In this document: piece after piece, positions 1-5,812 of the stretch
How positions within the stretch are numbered: the first letter of the stretch is position 1
Layout: every line of letters starts with the position of its first letter
NCBI GenBank assembly: GCA_964250215.1
Contig: CAXUEX010000169.1
Span: 1-5,812 of the forward strand
DNA: 5,812 bases
DNA from: DAIDJM01 sp964250215
Lineage (GTDB): Bacteria > Pseudomonadota > Alphaproteobacteria > Acetobacterales > Acetobacteraceae
Direction: 5' to 3'
The notes under the pieces: generated by a model
The model's database searches: none
Told to the model about the DNA's origin: nothing
What the model saw: only the letters and a program-made list of their open reading frames with translations
Program-made: the position numbers and the translations under genes

Positions 1-52
1 TAGAGCGTGACCGGCACCGATGTCCGATTCAATCAGAACCGGTCACGCTCTA
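1..52. repeat. Perfect 14-bp inverted repeat, 24-base spacer, overlapping the dnaE2 stop; possible terminator
   Basis: Positions 1-14 (TAGAGCGTGACCGG) are the exact reverse complement of positions 39-52, separated by a 24-base spacer that contains GATTCAATC. The outer arm holds the TAG stop codon of dnaE2 (positions 52-50 on the minus strand), so the repeat begins exactly where the gene ends. A transcript leaving dnaE2 would fold into a strong G+C-rich stem, which fits a terminator or an mRNA 3'-end stabiliser. No U-tract can be seen because the window ends at the far arm. From general knowledge, similar AGAGCGTGA-type dyads occur in many copies between genes of alphaproteobacteria, so a dispersed REP-like element is equally plausible. 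The dyad is certain; its role is inferred. Confidence 0.8.
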
Positions 53-3000
53 GCGAAAATCGCGCGTCGTCACCTTGATCCCGCGCGGATCGGGAGCGCC
101 GCCGTGCCTGGCTTCGTCGCCCCTTCCCGTGCGATGCGGAAAGGCCTCGCGGTCGCCGATGCCGCGCAGCAGCGGCGAAAGGTCACTGAGTTCCGCGGCA
201 ACCACATGGATCACCGCGCCCACACGCTGCAACTTGCCGCGGCACGCCACCATGCTCGCCGACAAAATCAACCGCCGCTGCCGGTCGAACAGATCGGGCC
301 ACACCACCAGATTGGCATGCCCGGTCTCGTCCTCGATGGTCATGAACAGCACGCCCTTCGCACTCCCCGGCTTCTGCCGAACCAGCACGATCCCGGCCAC
401 CGTGAGCGGCACCCCGTTCCGCAAATCCGCCAGCGCCGCGGCGGGCACGATGCCCCGCGCCGCCAGCGCCGCGCGCAGGAACGCCACCGGATGCCGCCGC
501 AGGCTCAGCCCCACCGCGCGGTAATCCTCCACCACCTCGCGCCCCGGCGTCATCGGCACGAGCCGTGCTTCCGGTTCCACAACAACCTCCCGCCGCGCGA
601 ACAGCGGCAATTCCGTCGCCGGCAGCGCACGCACCTGCCACAGCGCATCGCGGCGGCTGAGCCCGATGCCGGAAAACGCATCCGCCTCCGCCAGCCGTTC
701 CAGCGCCGCCGGATTGAGCTCGGTGCGGTCATGAACATCCCGCACCGACGCGTAAGCCGCATACCGGCTCGCCAGCAGCTTCCCCGCATCCGCCTCGCGC
801 AGCCCCTTCACCATCCGCATGCCCAGGCGAAGCGGCCTCGGCCGGCCCCCCGGCCCCGATTCCAGCGCGCAATCCCATTCGCTGTCATTCACCGACACCG
901 GCCGGATCTCCACGCCATGCAGCGCCGCGTCGCGCACGATCTGCGCCGGCGCATAAAACCCCATCGGCTGCGCGTTCAGCAGCGCGCAGGCAAACACATC
1001 CGGGTGGTGGCACTTCATCCACGAACTCGCATACGCAATCAGCGCGAAGCTCGCGGCATGGCTCTCGGGAAACCCATAGCTGCCAAACCCCTCGATCTGC
1101 TTGAACGTGCGCTCGGCGAATTCGCGCGCATAGCCGCGCCGCACCATCCCCTCGATCATCTTGTCATGGAAACGGCTGACCCCGCCGGTCATCTTGAACG
1201 TGGCCATCGAGCGGCGCAGCGCATCCGCCTCGCCCGGCGAGAAACCGGCGCAGACGATCGCCACCCGCATCGCCTGTTCCTGAAACAGCGGCACGCCGAG
1301 CGTCTTGCCAAGCACCTCGCGCAATTCCTCATTGGGATATTCCACCGGCTCGATGCCGTCGCGCCGGCGCAGATAGGGATGCACCATGTCGCCCTGGATC
1401 GGCCCGGGCCGCACGATCGCCACCTCGATCACCAGGTCGTAGAAGGTCCGCGGCTGCATGCGCGGCAGCATCGCCATCTGCGCGCGGCTCTCGATCTGAA
1501 ACACGCCGAGCGTGTCGGCGCGCCGGATCATCGCATAGGTTTCGGCGTCCTCCTGCGGGATTTTCGCCATGTCGAGGTCGAGCCCACGATGTTCGCGCAG
1601 CAGATCGAAAGCCCGCCGCATGCAGCCCAGCATGCCCAGGCCCAGCACATCCACCTTCATGAATTTCAGCGTGTCGATATCGTCCTTGTCCCATTCGATC
1701 ACCTGGCGGTTTTCCATCGCCGCGGGCTCGATCGGCACCAGCTCATCCAGGCGGTCGTGAGTCAGAACGAACCCGCCGGGGTGCTGCGAGAGATGGCGTG
1801 GGAAGCCGATCAATTCGTGCGCGAGTTCGATGGCGAGGCGCAGGCGAGGATCGGCGGCATTCAGGCCAAGTCGGGCAATCTCGGCGTCGCCCACCCCTTC
1901 CTCGCTCCAACCCCAAACCTGGCCGGCGAGCCCGGCGGTGACGTCTTCCGGCAAACCGAGCGCCTTGCCCACTTCGCGGATGGCGCCGCGCGAGCGATAG
2001 CGCGAGACGGTGGCGCAGAGCGCGGCGCGGGTGCGGCCGTAAGTTTCGTAGATCCACTGGATCACTTCCTCGCGCCGCTCGTGTTCGAAATCGACATCGA
2101 TATCCGGCGGCTCGCGGCGTTCGGCGCTGATAAAGCGTTCGAACAGCAGGTTGGATTGCACGGGATCGATGGAGGTGATGCCCAGCACGTAGCACACCGC
2201 GCTATTGGCGGCGCTGCCGCGACCTTGGCACAGGATGGATTTCGACCGTGCGAAGCGCACGATGCTGTGCACGGTGAGGAAATAGGGGGCGTATTCCAGC
2301 TCTGCGATCAGGGCGAGTTCGTGCCGAAGCTGCGCCTGCACGCGATCGGGAATACCGGCCGGGTATCGCCAGGCAGCGCCCTCCGCGGTGCGCCGTTCCA
2401 GCACCTGCTGGGCGGTGAGGCCAGGGATAGTAGTTTCGCTGGGATATTGGTAACATAGTTCGGAAAGGCTGAACCGGCAGCGTTCGGCGATCTCCGCGCG
2501 GCGCGACAGAGCCTCGGGATAATCACGGAAGCGGCGCGCGATTTCCGCCGGCGGCAGTAAATGCCGGTCGGCGAAGCGTTCGCGGCGGAACCCGGCATCA
2601 TCGATCGTGCAGCCTTCGCGGATGCAGGTCATCACATCCTGCAACCGGCGGCGCTGCGGCGTGTGGTGCAGCACATCGCCTGTCACTACCGTAGGGATGC
2701 GGGCGGATTGCGCGAGATCGGCCAACGCATGCAGGCGTTGCGCATCGCCGGGGCGGCGGCGCAGCGTGAGTGCCAGATAGGCTCGATCGGCGAAATGCTG
2801 GCGCAGAATCCGCAGGTTCGCGGCAAGCGCCGGATCGGGTGCATCGGCGATCAGCACGCCGATCATACCTTCCGCATAAGCGCCCACATCCGGCCAATCG
2901 AGCGTGCAGGCGCCTTTTCCCGCGCGCGATTTGCCGAGCGTGAGCAGGCGGCAGAGGCGCGCATAGGCGGCGCGGTCCGTGGGATAGGCGAGCACCGACG

Positions 3001-3214
3001 CGCCGCCCGCGAGATCGAGGCGGCAACCGACAATAAGGCGGATCCCCACCTCCGCCGCCCGCTGGTGCGCGCGGGCGATGCCGGCCAGCGTGTTGCGGTC
3101 GGTAATGGCGAGTGCGTCGTAGCCGAAATGCGCGGCCTGGGCGAGCAACTCCTCCACATGCGAGGCGCCGCGCAGGAAGCTGTAATTGGAGGTTACCTGC
3201 AACTCGACGGTCAT
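50..3214 (-). CDS. dnaE2: Error-prone DNA polymerase DnaE2 (C-family, SOS mutagenesis)
   Basis: Complete 1054-residue C-family polymerase, a usual length for DnaE2. It is the catalytic subunit of the ImuA-ImuB-DnaE2 mutasome, which copies past damaged DNA with low fidelity. The start MTVELQVTSNYSFLRGASH is the typical DnaE2 N-terminus and opens a PHP domain (about 4-200, with ITDRNTLAGIARAH near 37-50). The PHP lacks the metal-binding HxH pattern near its start. The polymerase core includes CQGRGSAANSAVCYVLGIT (329-347), the catalytic DIDVDF (371-376) with two of the metal-binding aspartates, and KVDVLGL (520-526), whose D522 probably supplies the third. A fingers region follows (about 550-735, with FGSYGFPESHAASFALIAY at 710-728), then a helix-hairpin-helix region (about 790-860, NPAALERLAEADAFSGIG) and an OB fold (about 935-1010). 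The C-terminus TTRDFR fits the family's usual RDF ending. No catalytic residue appears lost. The gene lies 22 bases after the membrane gene and depends on an upstream promoter or on coupling. Family assignment is very secure; SOS control is inferred from the family. Confidence 0.97.
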   Translation of the reverse strand: MTVELQVTSNYSFLRGASHVEELLAQAAHFGYDALAITDRNTLAGIARAHQRAAEVGIRLIVGCRLDLAGGASVLAYPTDRAAYARLCRLLTLGKSRAGKGACTLDWPDVGAYAEGMIGVLIADAPDPALAANLRILRQHFADRAYLALTLRRRPGDAQRLHALADLAQSARIPTVVTGDVLHHTPQRRRLQDVMTCIREGCTIDDAGFRRERFADRHLLPPAEIARRFRDYPEALSRRAEIAERCRFSLSELCYQYPSETTIPGLTAQQVLERRTAEGAAWRYPAGIPDRVQAQLRHELALIAELEYAPYFLTVHSIVRFARSKSILCQGRGSAANSAVCYVLGITSIDPVQSNLLFERFISAERREPPDIDVDFEHERREEVIQWIYETYGRTRAALCATVSRYRSRGAIREVGKALGLPEDVTAGLAGQVWGWSEEGVGDAEIARLGLNAADPRLRLAIELAHELIGFPRHLSQHPGGFVLTHDRLDELVPIEPAAMENRQVIEWDKDDIDTLKFMKVDVLGLGMLGCMRRAFDLLREHRGLDLDMAKIPQEDAETYAMIRRADTLGVFQIESRAQMAMLPRMQPRTFYDLVIEVAIVRPGPIQGDMVHPYLRRRDGIEPVEYPNEELREVLGKTLGVPLFQEQAMRVAIVCAGFSPGEADALRRSMATFKMTGGVSRFHDKMIEGMVRRGYAREFAERTFKQIEGFGSYGFPESHAASFALIAYASSWMKCHHPDVFACALLNAQPMGFYAPAQIVRDAALHGVEIRPVSVNDSEWDCALESGPGGRPRPLRLGMRMVKGLREADAGKLLASRYAAYASVRDVHDRTELNPAALERLAEADAFSGIGLSRRDALWQVRALPATELPLFARREVVVEPEARLVPMTPGREVVEDYRAVGLSLRRHPVAFLRAALAARGIVPAAALADLRNGVPLTVAGIVLVRQKPGSAKGVLFMTIEDETGHANLVVWPDLFDRQRRLILSASMVACRGKLQRVGAVIHVVAAELSDLSPLLRGIGDREAFPHRTGRGDEARHGGAPDPRGIKVTTRDFR

Positions 3215-3232
3215 CGGAGCGCGCGGCTCCGA
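3214..3232 (-). promoter_or_regulatory. Hairpin over the dnaE2 ribosome-binding region and start codon
   Basis: In the 22-base gap before dnaE2, positions 3214-3220 and 3226-3232 are perfect inverted complements (TCGGAGC / GCTCCGA on the plus strand) around a 5-base GCGCG loop. In the mRNA the 5' arm contains GGAG (3230-3227), the only Shine-Dalgarno-like sequence I see before the start. It lies 12 bases from the AUG, longer than usual. The 3' arm ends in the A of the start codon. When folded, both the putative ribosome-binding site and the first base of the AUG would be paired. Ribosomes finishing the membrane gene at 3237-3239 would reach this stem, so opening by translational coupling is possible. 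The dyad is seen directly; regulation is inferred, and short GC dyads can occur by chance in such DNA. Confidence 0.45.
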
Positions 3233-3236
3233 ACGG

Positions 3237-4592
3237 TTACACGAAGTAGTATCTCATGATGAGCGCATGCATCAGAACAGCGATGCTCAAAACCGGAAAA
3301 AGCAGCACGGGCCAGACGAGCCACGCGGCGCGATGCAATGCCGATACCGGACGGACCAATGCGCAACCCAGCAGCAAGGCAGGCGGCAGAAAATAGCGCC
3401 CCTGAATACCGTCGATCATATCGGCGCCGACCAAATTCCAGGTGAGGTATTGAATGGCGGCTATGCCGGCCAACGTTCCTAGCATGGTCATCGCTATGGC
3501 AAGCAGCATGGCGAATGACGGCTTTCCGCTGGTTCCAGCCAGCACCACGAAAGCCGCCACGGCCAGAATAAGCAAGGCCAGTTTGCGGAAGCTGTCGGGC
3601 AGATCCATATCCTGCCACCCGGGATATCCGATAAACCCCTGGAACAGAACATGGTGAAATACCCGCCAGGTTTTCCACAGCAGCGGGTCGAGCCGTGCAG
3701 GATGATGCAGCAGCCACAGCATTTGCCGGTACGGATCGGGCGAGCCTTGCGAAAATTGCGGCATGGCCAGCACATGCAGATTTGCCGCCTCCCACAGCAG
3801 GGTGCAGATCACGATTGCCGCAAATCCCATCCAGCGCCAAGCCGGCCGCACCGGCAACGCGAGTATGACGAAGGCAAACGCGGCATAAGGCGGCCGCGCC
3901 ATCGCGGCCAGCGCCAAAGCGGCGCAGGCCCCGGCAAACCACCATGCAGTATGACCCGGCGGACCGCTGAGCAGTCGCACGCACAACGCCACGCCCAATG
4001 CGGTGCAGGCCAACATCGGCGCATCCTGCGACAAGGCTGCCGTGAGCGCCATCGACATCGGTATCGTAAGGATTGCGAACAGCCAGAGCGCCGCGCCCCG
4101 CGCCAGCGCGATCGAGGCTGCGCCGATCGAAATGGCTGCCAGCCCGGTCGCCAACCGTGCGGCCAGCATGCCATGCAGCACCGATAAGCCAAGATTTCGC
4201 GCCAGGAAAATTCCCAAGGCCGCGGGAAAATAGAAGAACGGCGGATAAATCGCGGTGTTCTGGAATGTGGCGGGAGCCAGTGCGCCCCAGGGCGGGGATA
4301 TTTGCATGGAACGCGTGGCTTTGCGCTCTGGATGAAATACCAGCGAAGCAAACGAACCCCACGCCCGCGTCGCGCCCGCATCCACACGGCCGCCAACCGT
4401 TCCGTCCGGCAAGCGCATGGCCATGAATCCGCCATGCGAAATCATGTCGGCGCGCAGAAAATGCGCGGGCTCGTCCGCGTTCTGGAACGGCGGCATGTTC
4501 GGCGCCAGCAGCAGCAGCGCCAGCGTGGCGAGCAACGCATAGAGGGCGGCAATCCCGTGCGGGCCCGGCACGGGCAGGGCGGATCGTTGCAT
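3237..4592 (-). CDS. DUF2142-type polytopic membrane protein (possible GT-C-like glycosyltransferase)
   Basis: Complete 451-residue integral membrane protein. Residues about 13-31 form a hydrophobic segment, followed by the acidic PPFQNADEPAHFLRA (34-48), a hallmark of DUF2142. Other family-like blocks are NTAIYPPFFYFPAALG (112-127), ALSQDAPML (186-194) and IDGIQGRYFLPPALL (393-407). About ten further hydrophobic stretches lie near 139-160, 165-185, 190-208, 217-248, 253-272, 338-354, 358-380, 398-414 and 424-446. The first hydrophilic loop (33-110) carries D40-E41. From family knowledge, DUF2142 resembles GT-C glycosyltransferases, where such loop acids are catalytic, so lipid-linked sugar transfer at the cytoplasmic membrane is possible; no substrate can be named. 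The ATG follows the imuB TGA by 12 bases in the same frame. No Shine-Dalgarno sequence is visible, so reinitiation is likely. A downstream start at M33 would lose the first membrane segment. Codon use is more relaxed than in imuB (AGA, GTT and TTG near the end, and 45% G+C at 3241-3300). It is not a known mutasome component. Confidence 0.9.
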   Translation of the reverse strand: MQRSALPVPGPHGIAALYALLATLALLLLAPNMPPFQNADEPAHFLRADMISHGGFMAMRLPDGTVGGRVDAGATRAWGSFASLVFHPERKATRSMQISPPWGALAPATFQNTAIYPPFFYFPAALGIFLARNLGLSVLHGMLAARLATGLAAISIGAASIALARGAALWLFAILTIPMSMALTAALSQDAPMLACTALGVALCVRLLSGPPGHTAWWFAGACAALALAAMARPPYAAFAFVILALPVRPAWRWMGFAAIVICTLLWEAANLHVLAMPQFSQGSPDPYRQMLWLLHHPARLDPLLWKTWRVFHHVLFQGFIGYPGWQDMDLPDSFRKLALLILAVAAFVVLAGTSGKPSFAMLLAIAMTMLGTLAGIAAIQYLTWNLVGADMIDGIQGRYFLPPALLLGCALVRPVSALHRAAWLVWPVLLFPVLSIAVLMHALIMRYYFV

Positions 4593-4604
4593 GCGCCGGC
4601 GATA

Positions 4605-5812
4605 TCACGCGAACAGCCCGTGCAGGAACCAGGCGAGGTCGCCGGTTGCGGGATCGGCGCCATCGCCGCGGCGGAACAGCCAGAAACGCTGGCCGGCTTC
4701 GTCCTCCACCTGGAAATAATCGCGCACGCTCGCCGCTTCGGCGGAATCGCGCCACCATTCGCCGTAAATCCGCTCGGGACCGTCGGCGCGGCGGATGCGG
4801 TGGACGCACCGGCGCCAAGTGAAACGGGCGGGCGGCGCATCGGGCAGCAGGGCCATCGCCTCCACCGGATGCGGCGGCTGCAGCAGCCGCACCGGGCGCG
4901 GCAGATGCGCCGGCCAGGTTTCGCCGGTGGGCGGCGCCAGCGGCGGGATACGTGCCAGGCTGCGCTCGGGGATGTCGCTTTGCCGCGGGCGCAGGCGAAA
5001 CAGGCGCGCCGGGCCCAGCCGATTGGCCAGTGTATCGACAAGGCCGGCGAGATCGGCGGCGGCTGCGGGAGCAAGGCCGGATTGCACCGCGGCCAGGCGA
5101 AGGGTGGCTCGGGCCGTGAGGCACGCATGTTCGATGCCGAAACCGGGGTCGATCTGCTCCAGCCGGGGTTTCAGCAGCCGGGCGAGGTGTGCCGCCTCGC
5201 GCGTGGGAGCGGCGGTGCCGATGGCCACGATCTCGTCGGTGCCATCGGTGCGGCGGAACGCGAGTTCCAGGCAACAGACGCCGAGCTGGCGGCGGCGCAG
5301 CCTCTCGCACAAGGCGACCGTGAGCAGGTCGATGGCGCGGGCCAGATCTTCGGGCGTAGCAATGGGTTCGGGAAAGCCGAGGCGGCTGCGACAGATGCCG
5401 GGCGGGGCGATCGGCTCGATGGATTCGGGAGCGCGGCCGAGCGCCTGATCCAGCCGGTGCAGCGGGCCCGCGCCGAAGCGGCGAGCGAGCGGCGCGCGCG
5501 GCGCGGCGGCGAGATCGCCGATACGCTCGAAGCCGAGGCGGCGAAGCGCTGCCACCACCTCCGGCGGCAGGCGCAGCGCCACGATGGGCAGCTTATGCAG
5601 CGCCGTGGCCTCGGCGCCTGGTGGAACCAGCTTGGTTTTGCCGAAACGGGCCACCGCATGGGCGCAGCCGGGCGTGCCAGCCAGCGCCGCGCGGGCGGTG
5701 AAGCCCAGCCCAGCCAAGCGGTGCTGCAAGGTTTGCAGCAGCGGGGCTTCGCCGCCGGCCAGATGCGTGGCGCCGGTGACATCGAGCCACAACCCGTCCG
5801 GCGGGCTGGAAG
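4605..5812 (-). CDS. imuB: ImuB, inactive Y-family polymerase-like mutasome adaptor (5' end outside window)
   Basis: About 402 C-terminal residues; the reading frame is open to the window edge, so the N-terminus is missing. ImuB is a Y-family DNA polymerase paralogue that lacks polymerase activity and bridges DnaE2, ImuA and the beta clamp during SOS mutagenesis. The visible start, PPDGLWLDVTGATHLAGGE, is the end of the palm. Where active Y-family enzymes have SIDEAFLDVTG, this protein has PPDG, so the catalytic glutamate is glycine. Counting from the L of LWLDVTG: the thumb-like helix-hairpin-helix region is about 68-125 (LPPEVVAALRRLGFERIGDL, then a RRFG block), a little-finger-like region is about 130-235, and the ImuB-specific tail is about 245-395. 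The tail includes LVDTLANRLG (251-260), SDIPE (272-276) and the characteristic ending FWLFRRG...WFLHGLFA. A possible clamp-binding motif is QSGLA (237-241). The gene is very G+C rich (52 of 60 bases at 5461-5520). The stop TGA is at 4607-4605. The nucleotidyl-transfer role is lost; the adaptor role is inferred from the family. Confidence 0.95.
   Translation of the reverse strand, partial: SSPPDGLWLDVTGATHLAGGEAPLLQTLQHRLAGLGFTARAALAGTPGCAHAVARFGKTKLVPPGAEATALHKLPIVALRLPPEVVAALRRLGFERIGDLAAAPRAPLARRFGAGPLHRLDQALGRAPESIEPIAPPGICRSRLGFPEPIATPEDLARAIDLLTVALCERLRRRQLGVCCLELAFRRTDGTDEIVAIGTAAPTREAAHLARLLKPRLEQIDPGFGIEHACLTARATLRLAAVQSGLAPAAAADLAGLVDTLANRLGPARLFRLRPRQSDIPERSLARIPPLAPPTGETWPAHLPRPVRLLQPPHPVEAMALLPDAPPARFTWRRCVHRIRRADGPERIYGEWWRDSAEAASVRDYFQVEDEAGQRFWLFRRGDGADPATGDLAWFLHGLFA

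Noticed and set aside
20..2458. 812-codon open frame on the plus strand, antisense to dnaE2
   Set aside because: It is rich in Arg, His, Pro and Ala, has no recognisable domain, and begins inside the terminal repeat. dnaE2 on the other strand is unmistakable, and long antisense frames are expected in DNA this G+C rich.
2578..2591. GTTC-N6-GAAC dyad inside dnaE2
   Set aside because: Inverted rather than direct, wrong spacing for LexA, and lies deep in coding sequence.
3231..3246. LexA-like GAAC-N8-GAAG just upstream of dnaE2
   Set aside because: The alphaproteobacterial LexA box is GAAC-N7-GAAC (or GTTC-N7-GTTC). Here the spacing is eight and the last base differs, and it overlaps the end of the upstream gene. 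I found no proper box by eye in the window.
2561..3259. 232-codon plus-strand frame opposite the dnaE2 start
   Set aside because: Antisense shadow of the PHP domain, with no domain signature and no ribosome-binding site.
3211..5310. 699-codon minus-strand frame spanning imuB, the membrane gene and the dnaE2 start
   Set aside because: It is a shifted-frame reading of two clear genes, with Arg/Ala/Pro-rich sequence and no family motifs. Its stop overlapping the dnaE2 ATG looks coincidental.
4605..5812. Active translesion polymerase (DinB or UmuC) as an alternative to ImuB
   Set aside because: The catalytic glutamate position is glycine, and the C-terminal FWLFRRG...WFLHGLFA ending is typical of ImuB.

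Overview
The window is high-G+C bacterial DNA, most likely from an alphaproteobacterium. That assignment rests on family knowledge: the genes belong to the ImuA-ImuB-DnaE2 mutagenesis cassette common in that class, and the bounding inverted repeat looks like intergenic repeats common there. A genus cannot be named from the sequence. All three real genes are on the minus strand and are read from high to low coordinates, tightly spaced in what looks like one transcription unit.

In transcription order: (1) positions 5812-4605 hold the C-terminal roughly 400 residues of imuB, a catalytically degenerate Y-family polymerase paralogue; its 5' end, and presumably imuA and the SOS promoter, lie beyond the window. 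(2) Positions 4592-3237 hold a complete 451-residue polytopic membrane protein of the DUF2142 type, starting 12 bases after the imuB stop and in the same frame. (3) Positions 3214-50 hold a complete 1054-residue dnaE2, the error-prone C-family polymerase, starting 22 bases after the membrane gene. (4) Positions 1-52 hold a perfect 14-bp inverted repeat with a 24-base spacer. Its inner arm contains the TAG stop of dnaE2 and it may act as terminator.

ImuB and DnaE2 are known to work together in SOS-induced mutagenic translesion synthesis: DnaE2 supplies catalysis and ImuB acts as adaptor to the beta clamp and to ImuA. The unusual point is the predicted membrane protein between them, which has lower-G+C stretches and more relaxed codon use than its neighbours. 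It could be a late insertion that simply shares the transcript, or an envelope function placed under DNA-damage control. The sequence alone cannot decide.

Other points of note: a 7-bp hairpin that would enclose the only visible Shine-Dalgarno-like sequence and the first base of the dnaE2 start codon; a visible loss of the Y-family catalytic glutamate in ImuB; a possible degenerate clamp-binding motif in ImuB; and a change in synonymous codon preference within dnaE2. There are no gene-free stretches over 300 bases. I saw no RNA genes, CRISPR arrays, insertion sequences or LexA boxes.
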